Notes: generated by a model not told the origin, from the letters alone. Positions 44,207 through 53,445 are shown, counted from the stretch's first letter. The stretch is 64,000 bases of DNA from Sphingomonas phyllosphaerae 5.2 (GCF_000419605.1 NZ_ATTI01000001.1:2204501-2268500); one strand, 5' to 3'. Program-made: numbers and translations.

Positions 44207-45727
44207 CTATCTCTTGAACTTGAATCCGCCCGGGCCCCCCGGAAGGTTGCCCGGCAAACCCGGCAACCCAGGGCCACCGCCCAATCCGCCTCCGGGCCCG
44301 CCCAGCTTGCCCATCACGTCGCCCATGTCGGCGCCGCCGATCGCATTGCCGAGCCCGCCCAGGCCGCCCTTGCCGAGCATCGCCATCATGCCCTTGATAC
44401 CGCCCATCTTCTTGATCTTCTTCATGGCGGTCGACATTTCGAGGTGCATCTTCAACAGCTTGTTGACCTCCTGCACCGTGGTGCCGGAACCCTTGGCGAT
44501 GCGGATCTTGCGCTTGGCGTTGATCAGCTCCGGCTTGGCGCGCTCCTTGATGGTCATCGACCCGATCATCGCGTCCATATGAACCAGCATCTTGTCGCTG
44601 CCCGGCACCGCATCCATCGCGGCCTGCGCCTTCTTCATGCCCGGCAGCATGCCCGCTAGCGCGCCCAGCCCGCCCATGCGCTTCATCTGCGCGAGCTGGC
44701 TGCGCAGGTCGTTCATATCGAACTTCCCCTTGGCCAGCCGGTCCGCCATCCGCTCGGCGTCTTCCTGCTGGATCGACTCGGCGGCACGCTCCACCAGCGA
44801 CACGACGTCGCCCATGCCGAGGATGCGGCCGGCGACGCGGCTGGGGTGGAACGCCTCCAGCGCGTCCAGCTTTTCGCCGACGCCTGCGAACTTGATCGGC
44901 TTGCCGGTCACCGCGCGCATCGACAGCGCCGCACCGCCGCGCGCGTCGCCGTCCATGCGGGTCAGCACGACGCCGGTCAGCGGCACCTGTTCGGAGAAGT
45001 TCTGCGCGACGTTGACCGCGTCCTGCCCGGTCAGCGAGTCGACGACCAGCAGGATCTCCTGCGGCTTCGCCACCTCGGCGACTGCCTTCATCTCGTCCAT
45101 CAGCGCCTGATCGACGTGCAGGCGGCCGGCGGTGTCGAGCATCAGCACGTCGAAGCCCTGCAGCTTCGCGGCCTGCACCGCGCGACGCGCGATCTCGACC
45201 GGCTGCTGCCCAACGACGATCGGCAGCGTCGCAACCTCGATCTGCGTGCCCAGCGTCGCCAGCTGCTCCTGGGCGGCCGGGCGATTGACGTCCAGCGACG
45301 CCATCAGCACCTTCTTCGCCGTACGGCCGGTCATCGAATTGCTCGACAGCCGCTTGGCGAGCTTGGCGGTGGTGGTGGTCTTGCCCGACCCCTGCAACCC
45401 GACCATCATCACGATCGCCGGCGGGGTCACCGCCAGGTTCAGCTCGGCGCCCTCGGGCTCGTCGCCGCCGAGCATCCGCACTAGGGCGTCGTTGACGATC
45501 TTGACGACCTGCTGCCCCGGCGTGACCGAGCGCAGGACGTTCTGCCCGATCGCCTCCTCGGTCACCTCGTCGACGAACTGGCGTGCGACGGGCAGTGCGA
45601 CGTCGGCCTCGAGCAGCGCGACACGCACCTCGCGCATCGCCTGACGCACGTCCGCCTCGGTCAGCGCGCCACGGCCGCGCAGCCGGTCGAACACTCCGCC
45701 AAGACGATCGCTAAGGCTATCGAACAT
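44207..45727 (-). CDS. ffh: Signal recognition particle protein Ffh
   Basis: From ATG 45727 the protein has 506 residues. It has the N domain (LREVRVALLEADVALPVARQ-like), GTPase motifs GLQGSGKTTTTAKLA, LDTAGRLHVD and TRMDGDARGG, then the methionine-rich M domain (MKRMGGLGALAGMLPGMKKA, ERAKPELINAKRKIRIAKGS). A Gly/Pro-rich tail ends it. It binds signal sequences with 4.5S RNA and docks to FtsY, which is encoded 1.5 kb away. The ribosome site AGAAGGGA supports ATG 45727 rather than TTG 45733. Confidence 0.98.
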   Translation of the reverse strand: MFDSLSDRLGGVFDRLRGRGALTEADVRQAMREVRVALLEADVALPVARQFVDEVTEEAIGQNVLRSVTPGQQVVKIVNDALVRMLGGDEPEGAELNLAVTPPAIVMMVGLQGSGKTTTTAKLAKRLSSNSMTGRTAKKVLMASLDVNRPAAQEQLATLGTQIEVATLPIVVGQQPVEIARRAVQAAKLQGFDVLMLDTAGRLHVDQALMDEMKAVAEVAKPQEILLVVDSLTGQDAVNVAQNFSEQVPLTGVVLTRMDGDARGGAALSMRAVTGKPIKFAGVGEKLDALEAFHPSRVAGRILGMGDVVSLVERAAESIQQEDAERMADRLAKGKFDMNDLRSQLAQMKRMGGLGALAGMLPGMKKAQAAMDAVPGSDKMLVHMDAMIGSMTIKERAKPELINAKRKIRIAKGSGTTVQEVNKLLKMHLEMSTAMKKIKKMGGIKGMMAMLGKGGLGGLGNAIGGADMGDVMGKLGGPGGGLGGGPGLPGLPGNLPGGPGGFKFKR

Positions 45728-46022
45728 CCACAATCCCTTCTACCGAGCCAAACGCAAAAGCGCCGGCGGGCGAAACCTCGCCGGCCAGCGTGCACCACAT
45801 GGGCGCTTGTCCTATGCGTTCAACAACGGAACTTGGGTGGCGGATAGCGAAACCCGACCCACAAGGCAAGTTTGTTCGAGTTGCGCCGCCATGCGGTGCA
45901 AGATTCGCCCGCACTGGCGCTCGCGCCCGGACACGCCGCTTCCCGCTCGGCCCGGACCAAACTCGCGCACGCCGCGCGCGACGGAGTCGACTTCACCCCC
46001 GGTCGTAACTAGATCGCGCCGC

Positions 46023-47201
46023 ATGTCGTTTTCCCATCAGCCCGAGGTCGTGACACTCGGCTGCCGCCTCAACATCGCCGAAAGCGCCGCGATCCGCCAG
46101 CTGGCAGGGCGCGGGCAGGTGGTGGTGAACGGCTGCGGCGTCACCAATCAGGCGGTGAAGGACACGCGCGCCGCGATCCGCCGCCTGCGCCGCGCGCGGC
46201 CGGACGCCGAGCTGGTCGTCACCGGCTGCGCGTCCGAGATGGACCGCGCCGGTTTCACGGCGATGCCCGAGGTCGACCGCGTCGTCGCCAATGCCGCCAA
46301 GCTGCTCCCGGCCAGCTGGGGCGCCCGCCCCAACGCACCGCGCGCGGTACCGCAGACGCGCGCGTTCGTCGGCGTCCAGAACGGCTGCGACCATCATTGC
46401 ACCTTCTGCGCGATCCCGCAGGGGCGCGGGGCGAACCGCGCCGATCCCGTTGCGGAGGTCATCCCGCGCATCGCCGCACTGGTCGAGGCCGGGCAGCGCG
46501 AGGTGGTGTTGAGCGGCGTCGACCTCGCCAGCTACGACGATCGCGGCGCGCGGCTGGGCGTGCTGGTCGAGCGACTGCTCGCCGACGTTCCCGGACTCCA
46601 GCGTCTTCGACTGTCCTCGCTCGACCCCGCCGCGATCGACGACCATCTGCTCGCGCTGCTGACGCAGGAGCCGCGCGTCATGCCGCACGTTCACCTGTCC
46701 GTGCAGGCCGGCGACGACATGATCCTGAAGCGGATGCGCCGCCGCCATGCCCGCGGCGACGTGGTGCGGCTCGTCGAGCGCCTCAAGGCGCAACGCGATG
46801 TCGCGATCGGTGCCGACCTGATCGCCGGCTTCCCGACCGAGGACGAGGCGATGTTCGCACACACGCTCGCGCTGGTCGCCGAGGCCGATATCACCCACGC
46901 GCACGTCTTTCCCTACTCGCCACGCGCCGGCACCCCCGCCGCGCGCATGCCGCAGGTCACCCCCGCCGTCGCGCGCGATCGCGCCGCGCGGCTCCGCACC
47001 GCCACCGCCGCGCGCCTCGCCACGCGCCTCGCCGCGCAGGTCGGCACGACGCAGGCCGTGCTGGTCGAAAAGCCCGGTGACCGCGGCCATGCCGCCGATT
47101 TCGCGGAGGTTCGCCTCCCCGCCCCCGTTCCCGTCGGCAGCATCGTTACGGTGATCGTCACCGCCGCCGCCCCCGACCATTTGACCGGAATCATCGCATG
47201 A
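46023..47201 (+). CDS. mtaB: tRNA t6A37 methylthiotransferase MtaB
   Basis: The 392-residue radical-SAM enzyme has the N-terminal UPF0004 cysteines (VVTLGCRLN, VVNGCGVTN, VVTGCAS), the radical SAM cluster GCDHHCTFCAIPQGRG, the methylthiotransferase pattern LRLSSLDPAAID, HLSVQAGDDMILKRMRRRH and AFPYSPRAGTPAARM-like sequence. It converts t6A37 to ms2t6A37 in tRNAs reading ANN codons. It overlaps ftsY by ATGA. MiaB and RimO are related but less likely because of the short form and this gene order. Confidence 0.93.
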   Translation: MSFSHQPEVVTLGCRLNIAESAAIRQLAGRGQVVVNGCGVTNQAVKDTRAAIRRLRRARPDAELVVTGCASEMDRAGFTAMPEVDRVVANAAKLLPASWGARPNAPRAVPQTRAFVGVQNGCDHHCTFCAIPQGRGANRADPVAEVIPRIAALVEAGQREVVLSGVDLASYDDRGARLGVLVERLLADVPGLQRLRLSSLDPAAIDDHLLALLTQEPRVMPHVHLSVQAGDDMILKRMRRRHARGDVVRLVERLKAQRDVAIGADLIAGFPTEDEAMFAHTLALVAEADITHAHVFPYSPRAGTPAARMPQVTPAVARDRAARLRTATAARLATRLAAQVGTTQAVLVEKPGDRGHAADFAEVRLPAPVPVGSIVTVIVTAAAPDHLTGIIA

Positions 47202-48130
47202 ACACGAGCTGGCACGACAAGCTGCTGGGCGGTTTTCGCCGCACCTCCGACCGGCTGGTCGGCAACCTCGCCGGGCTGGGCGGCGCGCGGCTGGACGAGG
47301 AAACGCTCGATACCGTCGAGGAAGCGTTGATCGCCTCCGACCTTGGCCCCGCCACCGCCGCCAAGGTGCGCGAGCGGTTGGCCGAGGGCACGTTCGAGCG
47401 CAACATGGAGGAACTCGGCATCCGTCTCGTCGTCGCCGAGGAGGTGGAGAAGGTGCTGGCGCAGGTCGCGCGCCCGATCGGCATCGACGCCTTCCCGCGC
47501 CCGCAGGTGATCCTCGTCATCGGCGTCAACGGGTCGGGCAAGACCACGACGATCGCCAAGCTGGCGCATCTGTTCCTCGAACAGGATTATGCCGTGATGC
47601 TGGCGGCGGGCGATACGTTCCGTGCCGCCGCGATCGGCCAGCTCAGGACATGGGCGGAGCGGATCGGCGTCCCGATCGTCACCGGCCCGGAGGGTGGCGA
47701 CGCCGCCGGGATCGTCTGGGATGCGGTCAAGCAGGCGACCGCGATCGGCACCGACGTACTGATCGTCGACACCGCCGGACGCCTCCAGAACAAGCGCGAG
47801 TTGATGGACGAGCTCGCCAAGATCCGCCGCGTGCTCGGTCGGCTCAACCCCGCCGCGCCGCACGACGTGCTGCTGGTGCTGGACGCCACCACCGGCCAGA
47901 ACGCGCTCAGCCAGATCGAGGTCTTCAAGGAAGTCGCCGGGGTCACCGGTCTGGTCATGACCAAGCTGGACGGCACCGCTCGCGGCGGCGTGCTGGTGGC
48001 GGCGGCGGAGCGCTACGGCCTGCCGATCCACGCCATCGGCGTCGGCGAGCAGATGGACGACCTGCGCCCGTTCGACGCACGCGAGGTCAGCCGGATCATC
48101 GCCGGCATCGAAGGGGGCAAGCAACGATGA
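47198..48130 (+). CDS. ftsY: Signal recognition particle receptor FtsY
   Basis: The 310-residue protein has the NG domains only: GVNGSGKTTTIAKLAHLFLE, AAGDTFRAAAIGQLRTWAER, IVDTAGRLQNKRELMDEL, TKLDGTARGGVLVAAAERY and GVGEQMDDLRPFDAREV. The acidic A domain of E. coli FtsY is missing, as in other alphaproteobacteria. It receives Ffh-ribosome complexes at the inner membrane. ATGA overlaps join it to mtaB upstream and yciB downstream. Confidence 0.97.
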   Translation: MNTSWHDKLLGGFRRTSDRLVGNLAGLGGARLDEETLDTVEEALIASDLGPATAAKVRERLAEGTFERNMEELGIRLVVAEEVEKVLAQVARPIGIDAFPRPQVILVIGVNGSGKTTTIAKLAHLFLEQDYAVMLAAGDTFRAAAIGQLRTWAERIGVPIVTGPEGGDAAGIVWDAVKQATAIGTDVLIVDTAGRLQNKRELMDELAKIRRVLGRLNPAAPHDVLLVLDATTGQNALSQIEVFKEVAGVTGLVMTKLDGTARGGVLVAAAERYGLPIHAIGVGEQMDDLRPFDAREVSRIIAGIEGGKQR

Positions 48131-48831
48131 ACACGGCTCGGAACGAAGGCCATGCCGGCGTCCGCGCGCTGGTCGACTATGGCCCGCTCGCGCTGTTCTT
48201 CGTCGCCAACTTCCTGATTCCGGCGGAGGTCGCGCGCGGCATCGTCGCGCATTTCACGCCGATGCTGTCGACCATGAAGCAGGTCGAGGCGCTGCTGCTC
48301 GCACGTGTGATCCTGGCGACGGCGGTGTTCGTGATCGCCAGCGTGGTGGCGCTCGTCATCGCCAGGCTCAAGCTCGGACGCGTGCCGATCATGTTGCTCA
48401 TCTCCGCCGGGCTGGTGATCGTATTCGGCGGTCTCACCATGTATTTCCGCGATCCGCGCTTCATCCAGACCAAGCCGACGATCGTCTACGCGCTGCTCGC
48501 CGCCGTGCTCGGCTTCGGGCTGGCGACCGGCCGCCCGCTGCTCCAGCAATTGATGGGCAGCAGCTACCCGGGCCTGCGGGAGAGCGGGTGGCGGCGACTG
48601 ACGCTCAACTGGGTGTGGTTCTTCGCGATCATGGCCGTGCTCAACGAGGCCGTGTGGCGCGGCGCCGCGGTGGCGGTCGGGCCGCAGCGCGGGTGGGATC
48701 TGTGGGCGATCTACAAGGTGTGGATCGTCATCCCGTTCACGATGCTGTTCGCGGTCGCCAACGTGCCGATGCTGATGCGCCATGGCCTGTCGCTCGGCGA
48801 CGACGCCCCGCCGGTTCCGCCGGAAGGCTAG
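48127..48831 (+). CDS. yciB: Inner membrane septation protein A (YciB/IspA)
   Basis: The 234-residue membrane protein has about six hydrophobic segments and the YciB pattern DYGPLALFFVANF, FGGLTMYFRDPRFIQTKPTI, LQQLMGSSYPGLRESGWRRL and NEAVWRGAAVAVG. YciB is tied to cell-envelope integrity and division in enterobacteria; the mechanism is unclear. The ATG overlaps the ftsY stop, so it is the third gene of a tight operon. The N-terminus is longer than in E. coli. Confidence 0.9.
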   Translation: MNTARNEGHAGVRALVDYGPLALFFVANFLIPAEVARGIVAHFTPMLSTMKQVEALLLARVILATAVFVIASVVALVIARLKLGRVPIMLLISAGLVIVFGGLTMYFRDPRFIQTKPTIVYALLAAVLGFGLATGRPLLQQLMGSSYPGLRESGWRRLTLNWVWFFAIMAVLNEAVWRGAAVAVGPQRGWDLWAIYKVWIVIPFTMLFAVANVPMLMRHGLSLGDDAPPVPPEG

Positions 48832-48832
48832 G

Positions 48833-49702
48833 CTATAACGCCAGCGCCAGCGTGACGGTGGCCAACGGCACCACCGTCGCGGTTTCGGCATCCAGGCTTC
48901 CCAGCCGCCGCAGCGTGTCGTCACGCACCACTGCGAGCAGCTCGCCGCGCAGCCGCCAGTTCGCGCCACCGGCCGCGAACGGCTGCGTCACTGCCACCCC
49001 GGCGCTACCGTACGTCACGTCGCCGCTGCCCGCGGCGTAGAAGCCGCCCCAGCCGACGCCGACCAGCGCCGGGAACCTCAGCGTCGCATCGCCGCGCCCC
49101 AGCCCCAATTCCGGCGCGATCGCCACCTGCGTGAACACGCCGCCCGTTCCTAGCGTTCGGGTCGTCACCGCCGCGCTCGGGTGCAGCGCAGCGATGCCGC
49201 GCTCGCCATCCAGCGCGGCGGTCAGGCTCAGCTCGTGCGTGGTGTCCGAGACGCCGTTCGGGCTAACCTTGATCGCATAGGCCGCGCCGACCCGTACGCC
49301 CGCGCCGAGCGCCGCGACCACACCCAGCAGGTTGTTGCTCTCATACCAGCCGCGCGGCGCCACCTTTTCCGCTGCGACCGGCGTGTGGAAGCCGTTCGAA
49401 CTGGTCGCCACCACCCAGCGATCCTGCCTGCCTGCCGCATCGCTGTGCAGCCCCCACGCAAAGCCCGCCTGCACATGCACCGGCACCCGGTCGAGGTTCG
49501 CGGCATCGTCGTCATAGCCGCCGCGTGCGAAGTCGCCGTTGCGGATGTCCAACGCCACGATCGGGTGGAAGCGCCGGACGCCGACCGCGGTCCCGCCGAG
49601 GCTCGCATCCTCGGTATCGATCGTCGGCACGTCCTGCGCCGCCGCGGGTGCAGCGACGACGAGCAGCAACGACGCGACGGCACCCGCGATCCGCTCACCC
49701 AC
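48833..49702 (-). CDS. Exported protein, probable outer-membrane beta-barrel
   Basis: The 289-residue product starts at GTG 49702 with a signal peptide (GAVASLLLVVAAPAAAQDVP). The mature part alternates hydrophobic and polar residues (HVQAGFAWGLHSDAAG, ELSLTAALDGERGI, VFTQVAIAPELGLGRGD, VTLALAL at the end) as in small barrels, but I recognise no family. It overlaps the sugar dehydrogenase gene by eight bases, so the two are co-translated and may work together. No ribosome site is clear. The last gene of a three-gene unit with DUF2231. Confidence 0.6.
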   Translation of the reverse strand: MGERIAGAVASLLLVVAAPAAAQDVPTIDTEDASLGGTAVGVRRFHPIVALDIRNGDFARGGYDDDAANLDRVPVHVQAGFAWGLHSDAAGRQDRWVVATSSNGFHTPVAAEKVAPRGWYESNNLLGVVAALGAGVRVGAAYAIKVSPNGVSDTTHELSLTAALDGERGIAALHPSAAVTTRTLGTGGVFTQVAIAPELGLGRGDATLRFPALVGVGWGGFYAAGSGDVTYGSAGVAVTQPFAAGGANWRLRGELLAVVRDDTLRRLGSLDAETATVVPLATVTLALAL

Positions 49703-51023
49703 GCGGGGCGGCGGGCTTCGCTGCGGCACTCGCCACCGCCGGCGTAACCCGCCACACGGTGTTCGACAGGTCATCCGCGACGTATAGCGCGCGGCGCGGC
49801 GCATCGAACAGCACGCCGACCGGTCGACCACGCGCCTTGCCGTCGGGGCCGATGAACCCGGTGACCACGTCGCGCGGTTGCCCGGCGGGGCGCCCGCCCG
49901 TGAACGGCACCCATGTCACCTTGTACCCGGCGAGATCCTTGCGGTTCCAGCTGCCATGTTCGCCGACGAACGCGCCCTCGCTGAACGCGCCGCCCCAGCC
50001 GCCGCCGCTCACGAACGACAGCCCCAGCGCGGCGACGTGCGACCCCAGCGCATAATCCGGCACCACCGCCTGCGCGACCAGTTCGGGGCGCTGCGGATGC
50101 GCGCGCTGATCGACGTTGCGGCCCCAATAGCTGTACGGCCAGCCATAGAAGGCGCCGTCGCGCACCTGCGTGAGGTAATCGGGGACCAGTCGCGGTCCCA
50201 GTTCGTCCCGCTCGTTGACGACGCTCCACAGCGCATTGGTCGTCGGATCGATCGCCAGCGCGGTGGGATTGCGGATGCCGGTCGCGATCGCGCGATGCGC
50301 ACCGGTCTCCCGGTCGATCTCCCAAACGACGGCGCGATCCTGCTCGACCTCCATGCCGCGCTCACCCACGTTGCTGTTCGATCCGATGCCGACGTACAGT
50401 TTCGATCCGTCGGCGCTCGCCACCAGCGATTTCGTCCAGTGATGGTTGATCCGCGACGGCAGCTTGGTCACTTCCCAGCCCGGCGTCGGGATCGATGTCG
50501 CGCCCGGCGTATAGGCAAAGCGCTTCAACGCACCCTGCTCCGCCACGAACAGCTCGTTGCCGATCAACGCCATGCCGTACGGCGCATCCAGCTTGTCGAT
50601 GAAGGTCGTGCGCAGCTCCGGCTTGCCGTCGCCGTCTGCGTCGCGCAGCAAGGTGATGCGGTCGCCGCCTTTCACGCTGGTCGTCCCCAGGCTCTTGATA
50701 TAGCCCGCGATCACATCCTTGGGACGCAGCTTCGGCGCATGCCCGCCCTTGCCCTCGGCCACCAGCAGGTCGCCGTTCGGCAGCACCAGCATCTGCCGCG
50801 GCACCTTCAGGTCGGTCGCCAGCGCGACGATATTGTACCCCGCCGGCACGGTCGGGCGCGCGTCGCCCCATGCCTCGGGCGTAGCGATCTTCATCGCTGG
50901 CACCAGCGTCTGCGCCTGGCCGGGCAGTTGCGGGTTCGGCCCCGTTTGGCGGACATCCTGCGGTTGGCTGCCGCACGCGGTGAGCAGCGCCAGCGTGGCA
51001 AGCGAAGCGCTCGCGCGGATCAT
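49695..51023 (-). CDS. L-sorbosone-dehydrogenase-like PQQ/beta-propeller lipoprotein
   Basis: The 442-residue protein has a lipobox LLTACGSQ near residue 17, so it is lipidated and periplasmic. The six-bladed propeller shows LVLPNGDLLVAEGKGGHAPK, DADGDGKPELRTTFIDKLDA, GMALIGNELFVAEQGALKRF, WEIDRETGAHRAIATGIRNP and FVGEHGSWNRKDLAGYKVTW. This matches the sorbosone dehydrogenase/PQQ-dependent aldose dehydrogenase group, which oxidises sugars or aldehydes in the periplasm. The ATG overlaps the DUF2231 stop (ATGA). No PQQ synthesis genes are visible here. Confidence 0.84.
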   Translation of the reverse strand: MIRASASLATLALLTACGSQPQDVRQTGPNPQLPGQAQTLVPAMKIATPEAWGDARPTVPAGYNIVALATDLKVPRQMLVLPNGDLLVAEGKGGHAPKLRPKDVIAGYIKSLGTTSVKGGDRITLLRDADGDGKPELRTTFIDKLDAPYGMALIGNELFVAEQGALKRFAYTPGATSIPTPGWEVTKLPSRINHHWTKSLVASADGSKLYVGIGSNSNVGERGMEVEQDRAVVWEIDRETGAHRAIATGIRNPTALAIDPTTNALWSVVNERDELGPRLVPDYLTQVRDGAFYGWPYSYWGRNVDQRAHPQRPELVAQAVVPDYALGSHVAALGLSFVSGGGWGGAFSEGAFVGEHGSWNRKDLAGYKVTWVPFTGGRPAGQPRDVVTGFIGPDGKARGRPVGVLFDAPRRALYVADDLSNTVWRVTPAVASAAAKPAAPRG

Positions 51024-51442
51024 CGAACCGCCCCCGCCGCGACGGTGGTCCGCGCACCGAATGCAAACCACCCGGCCGCCAGCACCGCGACCGTTGAGAT
51101 CAGCGACAACAGCAACCCGCCGACCTCAACCGACGCCCACGCGTCGCGGCTGTGATGGAAGGCGTTGATGAAGCCCGCCACCCAGGCGATCCCGAGCAGC
51201 AACGGATACAGCCAAGACGTCCGCCGGCGGATTGCCTCGAACACGCTCCATGCCAATGCCGGTGCGCCGACCAGCAGCGCCCCGGTGATCGCCCAGGATG
51301 CCATGTTCGACCATTGCATCTCCGCACTACCGAGATAGGTCGCGTCGGCCGCCAGCGCCGCCGGAAACAATGCCACCGGAAAGGCGAGCAGCAGCCCGTG
51401 GACCGGATGAATGCGCGATGGCGCGGCAGCGGACGAAACCAT
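51020..51442 (-). CDS. DUF2231 membrane protein
   Basis: The 140-residue protein has four membrane segments (LLLAFPVALFPAALAADATY, SNMASWAITGALLVGAPALA, WLYPLLLGIAWVAGFINAFH, GLLLSLISTVAVLAAGWFAF) and the DUF2231 motif RIHPVHGLLLAFP. GGGAG lies six bases before ATG 51442. It precedes a sorbosone-dehydrogenase-like lipoprotein in the same unit. It may anchor an electron acceptor for that enzyme, which is inference; the family has no proven function. Confidence 0.8.
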   Translation of the reverse strand: MVSSAAAPSRIHPVHGLLLAFPVALFPAALAADATYLGSAEMQWSNMASWAITGALLVGAPALAWSVFEAIRRRTSWLYPLLLGIAWVAGFINAFHHSRDAWASVEVGGLLLSLISTVAVLAAGWFAFGARTTVAAGAVR

Positions 51443-51538
51443 GCGAACTCCCACGCGCCGCGATGGCGCTAGCTGTCACAATGTTCTCGTCACGCCATGG
51501 TTGCCGGCGTGCCGGCCGGGGGCGGTTAGGCCCCGCGC

Positions 51539-51572
51539 AAAAAAAGAAGGCCCGGGGATCACCCGGGCCTTC
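51539..51572 (-). terminator. Rho-independent terminator of sodB
   Basis: GAAGGCCCGGG (51546-51556) and CCCGGGCCTTC (51562-51572) form an 11-bp perfect stem with a GATCA loop. TTTTTTT follows on the minus strand (51545-51539). It lies 26 bases after the sodB stop. Confidence 0.93.
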
Positions 51573-51598
51573 CGCGTCGTCAGAAACGGCGCGATCGA

Positions 51599-52210
51599 TC
51601 AGGCGGCAGCGCCCTCGTAGCGACGACCGGCCTCGTCCCAGTTCACGACGTCCCACCACGCCTTGAGATAGCCGGGGCGGTCGTTCATGTAGGTCAAATA
51701 ATAAGCGTGCTCCCACACGTCATTACCCAGGATCGGCGTACCCTTGTCCTTGGCATCGTCCATCAACGGATTGTCCTGGTTCGGGGTCGAGGTGACCTTC
51801 AGCGCGCCCGACTGGTCGGCGATCACCCATGCCCAGCCGGAGCCGAACTGCCCCGCGCCCTTGCCGTTGAAATCTTCCTTCAGCTTGTCGAGCCCGCCAT
51901 AGGCATCGATCGCCTCGGCCAGCTTGCCCGATGGCTGGGTCGATCCCTTGGGTGCCATGATCTTCCAGAAGAAATCATGGTTCCAGAACCCGCCACCGTT
52001 GTTGCGGATCAGCGGGGGCAGCGACGACACACGCGCCAGGATGTCCTCGATCGACAGCCCTTCGAGCGACGCGTCGGCGGCTACTCCTTCGTTCAGCTTG
52101 TTGGTATAGGCGGCGTGGTGCTTGTCGTGGTGGAAGGTCATCGTCTCCTTGGAGATGACCGGCTCCAGCGCGTCGTAGGCATAAGGCAGCGGCGGCAGTT
52201 CGAAAGCCAT
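51599..52210 (-). CDS. sodB: Fe/Mn superoxide dismutase
   Basis: The 203-residue enzyme has MAFELPPLPYAYDALEPVIS, the metal ligands His in TFHHDKHHAAY, NNGGGFWNHDFFWKIM, and Asp/His in DVWEHAYYLTYMNDRPGYLK. It converts superoxide to hydrogen peroxide and oxygen in the cytosol. GGGFWNH and QSGALKV resemble iron-type enzymes; metal choice cannot be fixed by eye. A strong terminator follows. Confidence 0.97.
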   Translation of the reverse strand: MAFELPPLPYAYDALEPVISKETMTFHHDKHHAAYTNKLNEGVAADASLEGLSIEDILARVSSLPPLIRNNGGGFWNHDFFWKIMAPKGSTQPSGKLAEAIDAYGGLDKLKEDFNGKGAGQFGSGWAWVIADQSGALKVTSTPNQDNPLMDDAKDKGTPILGNDVWEHAYYLTYMNDRPGYLKAWWDVVNWDEAGRRYEGAAA

Positions 52211-52272
52211 AAGTCCTCCTTCAGGGTTCGCGTGCGCAACGCGAGGCCGCCCAAATGGCTCCCCCGCGCTCG

Positions 52273-53328
52273 TTACGCAACCGCTCCGATCAGGTCGTGG
52301 CGGCGTAGCGCGTGGCGTAACTGGTCGTAGCTTAGCCCCAGCGCCTCGGCGGTGGCGCGCTGGTTGAAGCGATGCTCGGCCAGCGAGCGGGTCAGCAGCT
52401 CACGCTCGAACAACGCGACCCGGCTCTTGAAGTCGGAAGGCCCGACCTCACACGCGGCCACCTCCTCGTCGGCACCGTCCGCCGGCACGGGCGCGGACGA
52501 CGAAGGCGCTGCGGGCGCCGCCGCTTCCGGCCGCTTCCCGTTCGCGCCGGACGGCCGGTACGGAGAGGCGAACGGGTCGAACTCGATCGCGCCGACCGCG
52601 CCGGGGCGTTCCCAGCGATAGACCGCGCGCTCGACGACGTTGCGCAGCTCGCGGACGTTGCCGGGCCAGCGGTGCTCGCGCATCGCCTCCTCGATCTCGG
52701 GCGTGAAGCCGACCCATTCGTCGCGCCCCAGCTCCGCCGCCATCCGCCGCCCGAAGAAATCGGCGAGCACCGGGATGTCGCTGCGTCGCGCACGCAGCGG
52801 CGGCAACGTCACCACCTCGAAGCACAAGCGATCGAGCAGGTCGGCGCGGAACGTATGCGCCTCGACGCGATCTGGCAGATGCTCGTTGGTGGCCGCCACG
52901 ATCCGCACGTCGACGCGCATCGGGCGCGACGCCCCGATCCGCGTCACCTCGCCATATTCGACCGCACGCAGCAGGCGCTCCTGCGCGCCCATCGACAGCG
53001 TGCCCAGCTCGTCGAGGAACAGCGTTCCTCCGTCCGCTTCCTCGAATCGCCCGACGCGCGCCTTGGTCGCGCCGGTGAACGCCCCGGCCTCGTGCCCGAA
53101 CAATTCCGCCTCGATCAACGTCTCGGGCAGCGCGGCGCAGTTCATCGTCACCAGCGGCTGGTCCCAGCGCGGACTGAGGTGGTGGAGCCGCTCCGCGACC
53201 AGTTCCTTGCCTGTCCCGCGCTCGCCGATCACCAGCACCGGCCGGTCGAGCGCGGCGGCGCGGCTCGCGCGCTCCAGCGCGTCGAGGAACACACCCGACT
53301 GACCGATCACCTGCGTGCTGCGCTTCAT
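52273..53328 (-). CDS. pspF: PspF-type sigma-54 activator of the phage-shock operon
   Basis: The 351-residue bEBP lacks a receiver domain, as PspF does. The AAA+ domain has Walker A VIGERGTGKELVAERLHHLS, the sigma-54 contact loop GAFTGATKARVGRFEEADGG, Walker B GTLFLDELGTL, GEVTRIGASRPMRVDVRIVA and RWPGNVRELRNVVERAVYRW. A Pro/Ala-rich linker leads to a Fis-type HTH (HRFNQRATAEALGLSYDQLR). It activates the divergent psp genes when PspA releases it. ATG 53328 adjoins the first enhancer-like palindrome. Confidence 0.95.
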   Translation of the reverse strand: MKRSTQVIGQSGVFLDALERASRAAALDRPVLVIGERGTGKELVAERLHHLSPRWDQPLVTMNCAALPETLIEAELFGHEAGAFTGATKARVGRFEEADGGTLFLDELGTLSMGAQERLLRAVEYGEVTRIGASRPMRVDVRIVAATNEHLPDRVEAHTFRADLLDRLCFEVVTLPPLRARRSDIPVLADFFGRRMAAELGRDEWVGFTPEIEEAMREHRWPGNVRELRNVVERAVYRWERPGAVGAIEFDPFASPYRPSGANGKRPEAAAPAAPSSSAPVPADGADEEVAACEVGPSDFKSRVALFERELLTRSLAEHRFNQRATAEALGLSYDQLRHALRRHDLIGAVA

Positions 53329-53365
53329 GCGCCAATAACTGGCGCATATTGCCAAGCGATGGCAA
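53329..53365. promoter_or_regulatory. Two tandem PspF enhancer-like palindromes
   Basis: GCGCCA-N5-TGGCGC (53329-53345) and TTGCCA-N5-TGGCAA (53349-53365) share the core GCCA-N5-TGGC and have centres 20 bases apart. They lie about 85-105 bases upstream of the sigma-54 promoter, the distance known for PspF sites in E. coli. The first touches the pspF start codon, so it may also repress pspF. Confidence 0.75.
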
Positions 53366-53428
53366 CCGTCAACTTTTCCAATTCGGCGAAAACGCGCAAA
53401 TAGCACGCATTTCTGCCGTTTTCGGAAC

Positions 53429-53445
53429 TTGGCACGCCTCGTGCA
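53429..53445 (+). promoter_or_regulatory. Sigma-54 promoter of the psp operon
   Basis: TTGGCAC-N5-GTGCA has the GG-N10-GC spacing of -24/-12 elements. It lies 38 bases before the small ORF at 53483 and downstream of the two PspF-like palindromes. Confidence 0.85.

Noticed and set aside
45728..46022. Possible 4.5S (SRP) RNA gene between ffh and mtaB
   Set aside because: The conserved GGAAGGAAGCAGC-type loop of SRP RNA is absent on both strands. Only a weak 6-bp hairpin (CCGGCG/CGCCGG) is seen near 45765.
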